Shown in pieces: positions 15,299 through 24,439 of a DNA stretch of 64,000 bases (positions are counted from its first letter, which is position 1; the number at the start of each line of letters is the position of its first letter). The notes under the pieces were generated by a model that was not told the origin of the DNA, did no database searches, and saw nothing but the letters and a program-made list of their open reading frames with translations. The stretch is from HGM04593 sp045634365. GTDB taxonomy: Bacteria; Bacteroidota; Bacteroidia; Bacteroidales; Bacteroidaceae. Both the position numbers and the translations under genes were made by a program. The stretch spans positions 1 through 64,000 of the forward strand of contig JAZRAC010000001.1 of NCBI GenBank assembly GCA_045634365.1. Direction: 5' to 3'.

Positions 15299-16981
15299 TT
15301 ATACTATTTTTATTATTACTCCATTGTTGGCTTCTATCTTAACAGATATTTTCTCGGCAGAGTTCAAGAGAATTTCCATTTTCTCCCCGCTCATAAGCTC
15401 GGTGGCTGTTACCTTCTTATTGCTGCTCGACAGGCCGAAATATGCGTATGCCTCTTCGGGTATTGTAACTTTACATTCGCGGGCAGTGTTGCTGAAATTG
15501 GTTGCAATGAGCAGAAGTTCCTTTTTGCTGCCGCGCAGGAACGAATATATGTGGTTGCTGTCGTATGCGTCGCAACCGCGATTGGCATATTGAAGGTCGT
15601 AGAATTCACCCTCGCTCAATGCCTCGCTGCTGTTGGCAAGGTTGAGCAATTTTGCATAGAAGGATTGCAGGGCTTGTTCCTCGTCTGTCAGATTGGCGGT
15701 GTTGTAGCTGCCGTCGCCTTTCCAGCGACGCAGTGTGTCCACGCTCCAATAGTCGAAAATGGTGGTGCGCCCGTCTACTCCGCTGTACCCCTCTTTGTCC
15801 ATTCCTCGCTCGCCAAGCTCCTGCCCTGCATAAAGCATAAAGGGTTGTTTGCCGATGGCTACCGATACGATGGCTGCTGCAAGAGCTCTCTCGGCCTTTG
15901 CTGCGAAGAAGTCCGAGGCAATGCGCTGCTCGTCGTGATTTTCGAGGAAGGTGAGCATATTCTCGCGAATGTCGGCAGTCTGTTGCAGTGTGTAGGTGAT
16001 ATTGTCGGCCGCTGTCTGCCCGCTCATCACTCCTTTTAGAGTATCGTATAGGCCCACTTTGTCGTACAGATAGTCGAAACAACCATCCTTTATGAATGTG
16101 CGGTATATGTGCGGCTGATAAATTTCGCCAATGAAGATTATTCCCTTGTATTGCTCCTTTATTTTGGGAACGGCCCATTGCCAGAATTCCACGGGTGTCA
16201 TTTCTATCATATCGCAACGGAAGCCGTTGACACCTTGCGCTGCCCAATATTGCAGAATTTTGAGCATCTTCACCCAAGTGTTGGGCACGGGGCTGAATTG
16301 ACGGTTGCCCGAGCGGTAATCAATGCCATAGTTGAGTTTCACTGTATCGTACCAATCGTTGCGCGAGGGGCTGCCGAAGCAGTCGTTGCCTGTGGCACGA
16401 AGAGGATTTTCGTTGTAAGGTTCTGTGGCACAATCGGTGGCGTCGATGTTGCAACCGTAGGAATGCTCGCCCAGATAGTAGAAGTTGTTGTGTCCTACGA
16501 AAAAGGCATTCTTGTCGTCGAATTCTCCAAAGTCGTATGTTCCGGCGGGGCGGTTGTCGCTCTTGTAGTGGCGTGCAACGTGGTTGGGGATGAAGTCCAT
16601 AATAACCTTCATTCCTGCTTTGTGCGTGCGCTCGATGAGAGCGAGAAACTCCTCGCGACGCTTCTCAACATTTACGGCAAGGTCGGGGTCGTTGTCGTAA
16701 TAGTCCTTTATGGCATAAGGAGAGCCTGCTTCGCCTTTCACTGTGGCGGGGTGGGTATTCTCAATGCCGTATTTGCTGTAATCGGTGCGGGTGGTGTGTT
16801 CGATTACTCCTGTGTACCACACGTGTGTGATGCCAAGATTGCGTATGGCACGCAGAGCCTTGGGAGTAATGTCGTTGAATTTGCCGCATCCGTTCTGTTC
16901 GATTGTTCCGCCTGCAACGCAGTTGGCGTTGCTGTTACCGAAAAGGCGGGGAAGTAGCTGGTATACTATTATGCGTGACAT
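15299..16981 (-). CDS. GH13 alpha-amylase family protein
   Basis: 560 residues, no signal peptide, so cytoplasmic. The GH13 barrel starts at residue 5 (YQLLPRLFG). Motifs: MDFIPNHVAR (region I), GFRCDMIEM with nucleophile Asp257 (region II), FIGEIYQP with acid/base Glu286 (region III), and FLENHDEQR with His349-Asp350 (region IV). A small beta domain ends the protein. It probably hydrolyses intracellular maltodextrins or glycogen-derived glucans, which fits the glycogen genes elsewhere in the window. The start codon lies inside the end of fabD (13-base overlap), which argues for co-translation. Confidence 0.9.
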   Translation of the reverse strand: MSRIIVYQLLPRLFGNSNANCVAGGTIEQNGCGKFNDITPKALRAIRNLGITHVWYTGVIEHTTRTDYSKYGIENTHPATVKGEAGSPYAIKDYYDNDPDLAVNVEKRREEFLALIERTHKAGMKVIMDFIPNHVARHYKSDNRPAGTYDFGEFDDKNAFFVGHNNFYYLGEHSYGCNIDATDCATEPYNENPLRATGNDCFGSPSRNDWYDTVKLNYGIDYRSGNRQFSPVPNTWVKMLKILQYWAAQGVNGFRCDMIEMTPVEFWQWAVPKIKEQYKGIIFIGEIYQPHIYRTFIKDGCFDYLYDKVGLYDTLKGVMSGQTAADNITYTLQQTADIRENMLTFLENHDEQRIASDFFAAKAERALAAAIVSVAIGKQPFMLYAGQELGERGMDKEGYSGVDGRTTIFDYWSVDTLRRWKGDGSYNTANLTDEEQALQSFYAKLLNLANSSEALSEGEFYDLQYANRGCDAYDSNHIYSFLRGSKKELLLIATNFSNTARECKVTIPEEAYAYFGLSSSNKKVTATELMSGEKMEILLNSAEKISVKIEANNGVIIKIV

Positions 16982-17868
16982 AGTTCTATATTTTCGGCAC
17001 CTGTGGAGGGTGCAATTTTCTTAATCATTCCTTGCAGTACTGCTCCGGGGCCGCATTCGGTGAACGATGTTGCACCGTCGGCTATCATTTGCTGCACGCT
17101 TGCTGTCCAGCGTACGGGTGATGTGAGCTGTGCTATGAGGTTGGCTTTTATCTCTTCGGGGGCTGTGTGGGGCTTGCCGTCTACATTCTGGTAAACAGGG
17201 CAACAGGGGGTGTGTATGGTGGTTGCTTTTATGGCTGCTTCCAATTCCTCTTTTGCCGGTTGCATAAGGGGGGAGTGGAAGGCTCCGCTAACAGCGAGGG
17301 GGAGTGCTCGCTTGGCGCCGGCGGCTTTCATTGCTTCGCAGGCCTTCTCAATGCCTGTTACGTCGCCCGATATTACAAGCTGCCCGGGGCAGTTGTAGTT
17401 GGCGGCGACCACAATGTTGCCGCTTGCGCTTATTTCAGCGCATATTTCTTCTATTTTTTCGTCGCTCAATGCTATGATGGCTGCCATTGTCGATTGCTGT
17501 GCTTCGCAGGCTTTCTGCATTGCCAATGCGCGTTTGTACACGAGTTTAAGGCCATCCTCGAATGATAATGCGCCTGCGGCCGTGAGTGCCGAAAATTCTC
17601 CGAGAGAGTGGCCGGCAACCATTTCCGGCGAGAAGGCCTCGCCCATTGCCAGTGCCGAAATTACCGAGTGTATGAATACTGCGGGCTGTGTCACCTTTGT
17701 CTGTCGGAGTTCCTCGTCGGTACCTTCGAACATTATGTCTGTTATGCGGAATCCTAATATATCGTTTGCTCTCTCGAAATACTCTTTGGCTGTGGGATTA
17801 TTGTCGTATAACTCCTTTCCCATTCCTTTGAATTGAGCGCCTTGTCCGGGAAATACAAAAGCTTTCAT
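16969..17868 (-). CDS. fabD: Malonyl-CoA:ACP transacylase
   Basis: 299 residues from ATG 17868, which gives the standard start MKAFVFPGQGAQ; the frame extends upstream without similarity. The active-site Ser88 sits in GHSLGEFSAL, and the partner His in SGAFHSPLM near residue 197. It loads malonyl groups onto acyl carrier protein for fatty acid synthesis. It heads the operon fabD-GH13-DUF4919-mtgA, an unusual partner set: other fab genes are not adjacent. Confidence 0.96.
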   Translation of the reverse strand: MKAFVFPGQGAQFKGMGKELYDNNPTAKEYFERANDILGFRITDIMFEGTDEELRQTKVTQPAVFIHSVISALAMGEAFSPEMVAGHSLGEFSALTAAGALSFEDGLKLVYKRALAMQKACEAQQSTMAAIIALSDEKIEEICAEISASGNIVVAANYNCPGQLVISGDVTGIEKACEAMKAAGAKRALPLAVSGAFHSPLMQPAKEELEAAIKATTIHTPCCPVYQNVDGKPHTAPEEIKANLIAQLTSPVRWTASVQQMIADGATSFTECGPGAVLQGMIKKIAPSTGAENIELCHA

Positions 17869-17926
17869 AAGTGTGTAAAATGTTGGTTTTTTCTTTATAT
17901 TTTGTTCTTTGTTCTTTAATAAATAG

Positions 17927-17934
17927 CAAAGGTA
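17927..17934 (-). promoter_or_regulatory. -7 box of the fabD operon
   Basis: Read on the minus strand as TACCTTTG, a full TAnnTTTG match 59 bases before the fabD start. The rest of the ~310-base divergent region between fabD and the transporter gene is AT-rich, with a weak TATCG/CGATA hairpin at about 18002-18018 and no ORF. Confidence 0.5.
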
Positions 17935-18071
17935 TTGTTTTTTGCGCAAAAAACCTTCTCTTTTTTGTTTTTTTAATAAAAAGAGTATATCGCCGATATT
18001 CTATCGTTTTTTTCGATAAGTACAATAGGTAAAAATGATAGATATAAATTAGGGCGCTGTAAAAAGAGTAC

Positions 18072-18079
18072 TACTTTTG
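18072..18079 (+). promoter_or_regulatory. -7 box of the DASS transporter gene
   Basis: TACTTTTG fits TAnnTTTG; a weak TTAG at about 18049 stands where the -33 box would be. The leader would be about 95 bases. Confidence 0.5.
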
Positions 18080-18179
18080 CAAAGTTTAGTGAAAAAACGT
18101 TGTAAATACACAAAAATATACACGTTGGCGGCTGAATAAATGAGGAAAAATTAATACTAACCTTTATAAATTTAATTTT

Positions 18180-19676
18180 ATGTTTAAAATTTTTCCGGGA
18201 TTCAATATTTTGGAGAAAATCCAGAAGGATAAGTCCCACAAGAGAGAGAGGAATTTTCCTCTGAACACAATCAAACTTATTTTGATAATTGCCGCAACTT
18301 TGATTGTGGCGTTGCTTCCCACCGAGACTTTCCACGAAATGGGTCTCGAAGGTTTGACAATTATTCACCAGCGTATCATCGCTCTGTTTGTGTTTGCAGC
18401 GCTTATGTGGCTCACCGAGGCTATGCCTTCTTGGGTAACATCTATGATTGTGGTGACAATTATGCTTTTTACCGTATCGACGAGTGCGCTTAACTTCTTG
18501 CGTCCCGAGGATACATCGGGCCTTGTGCCTTTCAAGAGCATTTTTGCTTGTTTCTCGAACCCCACCATTATGCTCTTTATCGGTGGTTTTGTGCTTGCCA
18601 TCGGCTTGACAAAAGTGAAGCTCGATGTTGCGCTTGCACGTGTTCTGCTTAAACCCTTTGGTACAAAATCGGAGGTGGTGCTTCTTGGATTCATCCTTGT
18701 TACAGCAATCTTCTCGGCATTTGTGAGCAACACTGCCACAGCAGCTATGATGCTTGCTTTCCTCACCCCTGTATTGCGCTCTCTCCCCGCCGACGGTAAA
18801 GGTCGCATTGCTCTTGCGTTGGCTATTCCCGTGGGTGCCAACCTTGGTGGTATGATTACTCCCATCGGTACACCTCCCAATATGATTGCACTCGATTATC
18901 TTGCATCGCAGGGTATGGGAATCAGCTTCGTCGATTGGACTATTAAAATGGCTCCCTTCGTGCTGTTGCTTTTGTTCCTCTCTTGGTTGCTGTTGCGTAT
19001 TCTTTTCCCCTTTAAACAGAAGAATATCAAGATTGAGATTGAGGGCGATATTGAATGGAACCTTAAAACTTGGTCGGTGGTAATTGCTTTTGCGGTTACA
19101 ATATTTATGTGGATGTTCGGTACAGATATGTGGGGTGTGGATACAAACGTGGTGGCTATGATTCCTATCGCAATATTCTGTGCATCGGGTATTCTCACTC
19201 GTCGCGACCTTGAAGAGATTAACTGGAGCGTTCTGTGGATGGTAGCCGGTGGTTTTGCATTGGGCGTTGCTCTTAACTATGGCGGTGAGAATTCGCTCAG
19301 CAGCCTTATCGTAAAATCGGTTCCCTTTGACAACTTCTCGCCTGTGGTTGTGATGGTTCTTGCAGGTTTAATATGTTTCGCCTTCTCGAACTTTATCTCT
19401 CACTCGGCGGCTACCTCTCTGTTGGTGCCCGTGCTTGGTGTTGTGGCAAGTGGTCTTGGTACAGCTCTCGATGGTGTAGGTGGCCCGCAAGCAATGTTGG
19501 TGGGTATTGCCATTGCCTCTTCGGTATCAATGATTCTCCCCATCAGTACACCTCCCAATGCTATTGCTCACTCAACCGGATTTATCGAGCAGAAGGATAT
19601 GATGAAGGTGGGTATTGTTGTTGGTATTATGGGCCTTGTTCTTGGATATGCAATGCTGATATTTATAGGTTTCTAA
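18180..19676 (+). CDS. SLC13/DASS sodium-coupled anion transporter
   Basis: 498 residues with about 11-12 hydrophobic segments. Both DASS repeats are visible: SNTATAAMM with GANLGGMITPIGTPPN (about residues 183-240) and SHSAATSLLVPV with ISTPPNAIAHSTG (about 400-470). The paired SNT and TP(P/N) motifs bind Na+ and carboxylate. Likely substrates are C4-dicarboxylates such as succinate or malate; the exact anion cannot be read from the sequence. A hydrophilic N-terminal ~40 residues precede the first helix. It has its own promoter and a terminator (19703-19764), so it is monocistronic, upstream of a LysR regulator. Confidence 0.9.
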   Translation: MFKIFPGFNILEKIQKDKSHKRERNFPLNTIKLILIIAATLIVALLPTETFHEMGLEGLTIIHQRIIALFVFAALMWLTEAMPSWVTSMIVVTIMLFTVSTSALNFLRPEDTSGLVPFKSIFACFSNPTIMLFIGGFVLAIGLTKVKLDVALARVLLKPFGTKSEVVLLGFILVTAIFSAFVSNTATAAMMLAFLTPVLRSLPADGKGRIALALAIPVGANLGGMITPIGTPPNMIALDYLASQGMGISFVDWTIKMAPFVLLLLFLSWLLLRILFPFKQKNIKIEIEGDIEWNLKTWSVVIAFAVTIFMWMFGTDMWGVDTNVVAMIPIAIFCASGILTRRDLEEINWSVLWMVAGGFALGVALNYGGENSLSSLIVKSVPFDNFSPVVVMVLAGLICFAFSNFISHSAATSLLVPVLGVVASGLGTALDGVGGPQAMLVGIAIASSVSMILPISTPPNAIAHSTGFIEQKDMMKVGIVVGIMGLVLGYAMLIFIGF

Positions 19677-19702
19677 AAGACTGAATTTTATAAATAAACG
19701 GT

Positions 19703-19764
19703 AATCCGGCTCGCCGGCGGTCAATTTTTATGAAAAAATGGCTGCTTTGTGAGCCGGATTTTTT
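19703..19764 (+). terminator. Terminator of the DASS transporter gene
   Basis: AATCCGGCTC (19703-19712) pairs perfectly with GAGCCGGATT (19751-19760) followed by TTTT. The loop is long (38 bases) and has a second GCCGGC palindrome. Confidence 0.7.
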
Positions 19765-19771
19765 ATCTTCG
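19764..19771 (+). promoter_or_regulatory. -7 box of the LysR operon
   Basis: TATCTTCG, 22 bases before the LysR start, overlapping the T-run of the preceding terminator. Confidence 0.45.
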
Positions 19772-19792
19772 CAACAGAATTTATAAATAGGA

Positions 19793-20698
19793 ATGGAGTT
19801 AAGACAACTGAAATATTTTGTAAAGAGTGCCGAGTATCTGAATTTTTCGGAGGCGGCGAAGCATCTCTTTATAACACAGAGCACATTGTCGCAGCAGATA
19901 AAGCAATTGGAATTTGAACTTGGCTTTACACTCTTTCTGCGCAACAGCCGCCATATTTCGCTCACCGAGGCGGGGGAGGAGTTTCTCCCGTTTGCCAAGC
20001 GCACTATACAGGATGCCGAGGATAGCGTGCAGCGTCTTAACGACTTGCAGAATGTGAAGACCGGCACACTGCGCGTGGGTGTAACTTACAGTTTAAGCAC
20101 GGTGCTCACCGAGGGACTTATGCAGTTTATGCGCTCGTTCCCGGGGATAAGGCTCGAAGTGTGCTATAAGACCGTGCAGGAATTGCTGGTGCTGCTTCGT
20201 GAGCGCAAGGTTGATATTGTCCTCTCTTATAAACCGCTTATGGAGGCTCCCGATATTGAGGCAATGCCTCTCTTCGAGAATACTCTTGCGGTGGTGGTCG
20301 ACAAGGGGCATTCGCTTGCTTCGTGTCGCAAGGTTAAGCTCGCCGAGCTTCAATCGCATCAGTTGGTGCTGCCATCGCCGGGCTTGCAGGCCCGCAGTAT
20401 GCTCGACAGGCTTATGGAGGGAAAGGATTTTCAACTATCGTCGAGGCTTGAACTTAACGAAACGAATATCTTGTTGCAGATGGTCTCCACAGGCACATAC
20501 GCAACAATTCTTTCAACATCGGCGGTCTTTGGCAACACTCGTTTCAAGGCTGTGCCCATAGACGAGCCGGGCAATACAATGCAGGCTTCGTTACTCACTC
20601 TTAAAGGAGCTTATAAAAAGGCCTCGGCAAGGGAGTTTATAAAGATTTTGCTCAACACTGAGGCTGTGAAACGCAGGCTCATAAATTGGTTCGATTAA
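19793..20698 (+). CDS. LysR family transcriptional regulator
   Basis: 301 residues. The N-terminal winged helix-turn-helix is standard: MELRQLKYFVKSAEYLNFSE, then AAKHLFITQSTLSQQIKQLE and RHISLTEAGEEFLPFA. The rest (about 90-300) is the periplasmic-binding-protein-like effector domain. The closest style is the CynR/CbbR-type branch, but the ligand is unknown. It heads an operon with an acyl-ACP thioesterase (15 bases downstream), a cation exchanger and an M23 peptidase. Being in the same transcript suggests autoregulation; its other targets are not evident. Confidence 0.93.
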   Translation: MELRQLKYFVKSAEYLNFSEAAKHLFITQSTLSQQIKQLEFELGFTLFLRNSRHISLTEAGEEFLPFAKRTIQDAEDSVQRLNDLQNVKTGTLRVGVTYSLSTVLTEGLMQFMRSFPGIRLEVCYKTVQELLVLLRERKVDIVLSYKPLMEAPDIEAMPLFENTLAVVVDKGHSLASCRKVKLAELQSHQLVLPSPGLQARSMLDRLMEGKDFQLSSRLELNETNILLQMVSTGTYATILSTSAVFGNTRFKAVPIDEPGNTMQASLLTLKGAYKKASAREFIKILLNTEAVKRRLINWFD

Positions 20699-20713
20699 AT
20701 TATATATATAAAT

Positions 20714-21460
20714 ATGGTAGAAAAGTATAGCGCGGTAAAGCGTATTCCCAGTTTCGACGTAGATATGTCGTCGACTTTAAAGCCGGCCTCTTTTCTTAAT
20801 TATGCACAGGAGGCTGCAAATATTCACGCTGATGCTATTGGCGTTGGTTACGATTCTATGCAAACAACCCGCAAGGCGTGGGTACTTGCGCGTATGCAGG
20901 TGCTGTTTCACAAACTTCCCAAATGGAAGGATAATATAAACATACAGTCGTGGCATAAGGGGGCCAATGGCTTCCAATTTTTCCGCGATTTTGTGGTGTT
21001 CGACAAAGAGGGTAGTGAGAAACTTATTTCGGCTACAACATCGTGGTTGGTTATCGATATTGACAGCCGTCGCCTCTCGAAATATCCCGAGCTTGCTCAA
21101 AATGAAGATAAGTGCATAAAGGAGGATGTTATTGCCGAACAGCCTGCCAAGATTGCTATGCCCAAAGAGGTGGAGCCGATGCACGTGATGAGTCACGCGG
21201 TGAATTACAGCGACCTTGATATGATAGGGCACGTGAACAATGTGAAATACACCGAGTGGGCAATGAACGCCATTGAGCTTGATGTGGTGACAAACAAGCA
21301 TTTGAAGGAGCTTGTGATAAATTTCAACAACGAGGTGAAGGCCGGTGATATTGTGGAGATTTACCGTTACAGCGAGGTTGCCGAGGATGGCTCGCTTGTC
21401 TATTTTATAGAGGGCAAGGTGGGCGATAGGTCGTCGTTTGTGGAGAAACTTGTATTTTAA
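20714..21460 (+). CDS. Acyl-ACP thioesterase
   Basis: 248 residues with two hot-dog folds. The first has FLNYAQEAANIHADAIG and TTRKAWVLARMQVLF; the second carries HAVNYSDLDMIGHVNNVKY, the Asn/His catalytic region of the FatA/FatB-like family. It releases free fatty acids from acyl-ACP, and in gut Bacteroidota sets chain length for lipids or branched fatty acids. It is cytoplasmic. It is located 15 bases after the LysR gene. Confidence 0.92.
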   Translation: MVEKYSAVKRIPSFDVDMSSTLKPASFLNYAQEAANIHADAIGVGYDSMQTTRKAWVLARMQVLFHKLPKWKDNINIQSWHKGANGFQFFRDFVVFDKEGSEKLISATTSWLVIDIDSRRLSKYPELAQNEDKCIKEDVIAEQPAKIAMPKEVEPMHVMSHAVNYSDLDMIGHVNNVKYTEWAMNAIELDVVTNKHLKELVINFNNEVKAGDIVEIYRYSEVAEDGSLVYFIEGKVGDRSSFVEKLVF

Positions 21461-21560
21461 TTGAATTTATTTGTGTTGCCGGCGGTTGTGTTGCCGGTGA
21501 TATTTTTTACTCCTCGGTGGTGCAGAATGTTGCTTCCCGAGGAAGAAATATGTAATTTTT

Positions 21561-22514
21561 ATGCTATTATCAATATTCTATTTTGTTCTTGGATTGGCAC
21601 TGGTGATATTCGGAGCCGACTGGCTCACAAAGGGGGCTTCGGGACTGGCGCGTCGTTTTAAAATAAGCGAGCTTGTCATTGGACTCACTATTGTGGCAAT
21701 GGGTACTTCGTTGCCCGAGTTTGTGATTAGTGTGGGCTCGGCAATAAAGGGTAATCCCGGGATTGCGTTGGGAAATGTTGTTGGAAGTAATATTTTCAAT
21801 AGCCTGCTTATTTTAGGTATTGCTGCGCTTATTACTCCCATTAAGTTCAGTGCAAAGATGCAGTCGCGCGAAATTCCTTTCAATCTGCTTGCATCGGTTG
21901 CTGTGCTGCTTGTGTCGGGCAGTATGCTGGTGGGCGGTGCTCCCGGGGAGTATATAACCCGTTACGGCGGTCTCATTCTGCTATGTTTCTTTGCAGTGTT
22001 CCTGCGTTACACCTTTTCGATTGAGGGTGAGAGCAGCGAGGAGGAAGAGGTGGAGCAGATGCCCACAGGCAAGATTGTATTGTTTATTATTGCAGGATTG
22101 GCCGGTCTTATCTTTGGCGGTAATATTTTTGTGGATGGTGCCACGAATATAGCACTTGCCCTTGGTCTTTCCGAAGCGGTAATAGGTATTACCATTGTGT
22201 CGGCCGGAAGTTCTTTGCCGGAGCTTGCAGTGTCGGTGAGTGCTGCCCGCAAGGGTAATGCATCTATTGCGCTCGGTAATGTGATAGGCAGCAACATATT
22301 TAATATATTCTTTATTCTTGGCAGCAGTGCCGCTATTACTCCCATTTTGCTCGATGGGTTCAGTTTTGTCGATTATTATGTGCTGTTGCTATCGTCGTTG
22401 CTCATATATATGGTGACACGTTTCGGTGGCAGGAGTATTATTACCCGTTTCGAGGGTGGTGTGCTTGTTGCGGCTTATATTGCATATACAGCCTATCTGC
22501 TTGTTAATGCTTGA
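21561..22514 (+). CDS. Calcium/sodium antiporter (CaCA family, YrbG-like)
   Basis: 317 residues, about ten transmembrane helices in two inverted homologous halves. The alpha-repeats read GTSLPEFVIS with GNVVGSNIFNSLL (about residues 50-85) and GSSLPELAVS with GNVIGSNIFNIFF (about 215-250). A cytoplasmic acidic loop (ESSEEEEVEQ, near 155) separates the halves. It exchanges Ca2+ (or a related cation) for Na+ or H+. It starts 100 bases after the thioesterase and 21 bases before the M23 gene. Confidence 0.94.
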   Translation: MLLSIFYFVLGLALVIFGADWLTKGASGLARRFKISELVIGLTIVAMGTSLPEFVISVGSAIKGNPGIALGNVVGSNIFNSLLILGIAALITPIKFSAKMQSREIPFNLLASVAVLLVSGSMLVGGAPGEYITRYGGLILLCFFAVFLRYTFSIEGESSEEEEVEQMPTGKIVLFIIAGLAGLIFGGNIFVDGATNIALALGLSEAVIGITIVSAGSSLPELAVSVSAARKGNASIALGNVIGSNIFNIFFILGSSAAITPILLDGFSFVDYYVLLLSSLLIYMVTRFGGRSIITRFEGGVLVAAYIAYTAYLLVNA

Positions 22515-22535
22515 ATATTGGGGAGAGTGTAGGGG

Positions 22536-23849
22536 ATGAAGAAAAAAGTTATTTATTTTGTGGGAGCAGCGTTTGTTGTCTGCTTGCTCTCTTTTTTGTT
22601 GCTGCTGCAAGCGGAGTGCCCGTTCTTTAATAGCACAAAGCCACAGGCCGAAGAACCGGTTGGAGCGGTGAAGGATACGGTGAAAAAGTATGGCCTTCCC
22701 ATAGAACTTTTTAATGTGCGATACGATACTTTGCGGCCGCGCCAGACGCTTGCCGAACTGCTTTATGGCTTTGGCTTTACGGCTCGTCAGGTGCACGACC
22801 TCACCCAATGCCCCGACACGGTGTTCGATGCGCGTCGGTTGCGTCCGGGGCAGGCGTGTGCGCTACTCACGGAAAAAGATAGTGCTGCACAACCACGATA
22901 TTTTGTCTACGAGGAGAGTGTGAAGGATTATGTGGTATTCGACCTCTCCGCCGGTTATCGTGCCCATCGTGGCTCCAATCCCGCCGAATGGCGCGAGAGA
23001 GAGGTTGCCGGCGAGGTTAACTCATCGTTATGGGTGGCTATGCAGGAGCGCAATGCCTCGCCTGTGCTTGCGGTGCAGTTGTCCCATATATTCGGTTGGT
23101 CGGTCGACTTTTTCGGTATTCAGAAGGGTGACGAATTTCGTGTAATCTATTCGCAGGAGTATGTGAACGGCGCACCGTTGAACAACTACCGCATATTGGC
23201 AGCCTCGTTCCGTGCATCGGGCAATCTTGTCTATGCAATACCTTTTGTACAGGAGGGTGAGGAACTTTTTTACAATATAGATGGTAACAGCCTCGAAGGG
23301 GCGTTCCTTAAAGCACCGCTCGATTATTATCGTATATCGTCGCGTTTCTCTAACAGTCGCTATCATCCGGTGCTTAAAAGATACCGCTCGCACCACGGAG
23401 TAGACTATGCGGCCCCCACAGGTACTCCCGTCTATGCGATAGGCAGTGGCAAGGTGATTGCAAAGGCCTATCAGGCGGGTGGTGGAGGAAACTATGTGAA
23501 GATACGTCATAATAGTGTTTATGTAACCACTTATATGCATCTGTCACGCTTTGCCAAGGGGTTGAAGGTGGGCGATGCAGTAAAGCAGAAGCAGGTAATC
23601 GGCTATGTGGGCTCTACCGGAATTTCCACCGGCCCGCACCTCGATTTTCGTGTGCACGAGAATGGCAAGCCCATAAATCCGTTGACCATAAAGTCGCAAC
23701 CTAAAAAACCTGTCGCCGAGGCTAACAAGGAGGCCTTCTCGCTATTGTGCGACTCGCTTGTGGCTCGTCTTAAAAGCATTGCCTTGTGCGATTCTGTTGC
23801 AGTCGACAGTTTGTCGGCGAACCGAAAGGATAGTTTGTTGCAAGAGTAA
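22536..23849 (+). CDS. M23/LytM family metallopeptidase, membrane-anchored
   Basis: 437 residues. One N-terminal transmembrane helix (about 4-26). Residues about 50-110 look like a LysM/OapA-like module (LRPRQTLAELLYGFGF, GQACALL). The LytM domain (about 285-390) has HHGVDYAAPTGTPV (HxxxD zinc ligands) and GPHLDFRV. The usual HxH is HLD here, so the third zinc ligand is Asp instead of His; this form recurs in Bacteroidota and may still bind metal. It is probably a DD-endopeptidase or an activator of amidases (like EnvC/MepM), acting in the periplasm. Last gene of the LysR-led operon; terminator at 23854. Confidence 0.88.
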   Translation: MKKKVIYFVGAAFVVCLLSFLLLLQAECPFFNSTKPQAEEPVGAVKDTVKKYGLPIELFNVRYDTLRPRQTLAELLYGFGFTARQVHDLTQCPDTVFDARRLRPGQACALLTEKDSAAQPRYFVYEESVKDYVVFDLSAGYRAHRGSNPAEWREREVAGEVNSSLWVAMQERNASPVLAVQLSHIFGWSVDFFGIQKGDEFRVIYSQEYVNGAPLNNYRILAASFRASGNLVYAIPFVQEGEELFYNIDGNSLEGAFLKAPLDYYRISSRFSNSRYHPVLKRYRSHHGVDYAAPTGTPVYAIGSGKVIAKAYQAGGGGNYVKIRHNSVYVTTYMHLSRFAKGLKVGDAVKQKQVIGYVGSTGISTGPHLDFRVHENGKPINPLTIKSQPKKPVAEANKEAFSLLCDSLVARLKSIALCDSVAVDSLSANRKDSLLQE

Positions 23850-23853
23850 TTAT

Positions 23854-23893
23854 AAAAGGTGGTGACCGGTTTTATTTTGGATCACCACCTTTT
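23854..23893. terminator. Bidirectional terminator between M23 and DUF1573 genes
   Basis: AAAAGGTGGTGA (23854-23865) pairs perfectly with TCACCACCTTTT (23882-23893), with T on the plus side and A on the minus side. Confidence 0.85.
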
Positions 23894-23948
23894 TGTTTGA
23901 AGGCCGAATGAGATTTAGTCAATCGCCTTTATGTAAAAAATATTATTA

Positions 23949-24377
23949 TTACTCCTCAACCTCAATTTGTTCCACCGGAGTTACTTTTGCCGGCAGCATA
24001 TTGCCTTTAATGTATAGCTTCACCATCTCTTTTTTTGTGTTACAATGCACGGTGATGCTCTTGCGCACATAGCCCGGGGCTTTGTTCGTTCCATTGTATG
24101 TTACAAAAATAGTGTCGCTCTTGCCGGGCATAGTGGGGGCGGTGCTGAACGTGCGCTCGGTGCAGCCGCACGATGTAAACACCTGATGAATGTACAGCGG
24201 AACTTCCCCTGTGTTTGTGTAGATGAATTGACACTTTATAATGGCACTGTCGGCAGGGAAGGTGCCCATTTCGTATGTGGTTGCTTCGAACTTAATATCG
24301 GCGAGCTTTCTTTCTGTTTGTGCAAGGCCGTTTACACAAATGAGAGTAAATAGTATTATGAATATTCTTTGTTTCAT
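23949..24377 (-). CDS. DUF1573 secreted protein
   Basis: 142 residues from ATG 24377, chosen for its signal peptide (MKQRIFIILFTLICVNGLAQ) and because the -7 box lies between this ATG and the upstream one. The mature protein is one Ig-like DUF1573 domain: FPADSAIIKCQFIYTNTGEV, then FTSCGCTERTFSTAPTMPGK with the family CGC motif, and VTYNGTNKAPGYVRKSI. The family is related to ASPM/SPD-2/Hydin domains and is common in Bacteroidota; function is unknown. Periplasmic or surface location is inferred. Confidence 0.88.
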   Translation of the reverse strand: MKQRIFIILFTLICVNGLAQTERKLADIKFEATTYEMGTFPADSAIIKCQFIYTNTGEVPLYIHQVFTSCGCTERTFSTAPTMPGKSDTIFVTYNGTNKAPGYVRKSITVHCNTKKEMVKLYIKGNMLPAKVTPVEQIEVEE

Positions 24378-24395
24378 AGTGCTTGTTTTATGGTG

Positions 24396-24403
24396 CGAAG
24401 ATA
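24396..24403 (-). promoter_or_regulatory. -7 box of the DUF1573 gene
   Basis: Minus-strand TATCTTCG, 18 bases before the ATG at 24377. Confidence 0.5.
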
Positions 24404-24439
24404 GTGAATAAATCTCTACATTCCTCAAAATTACTTTTT

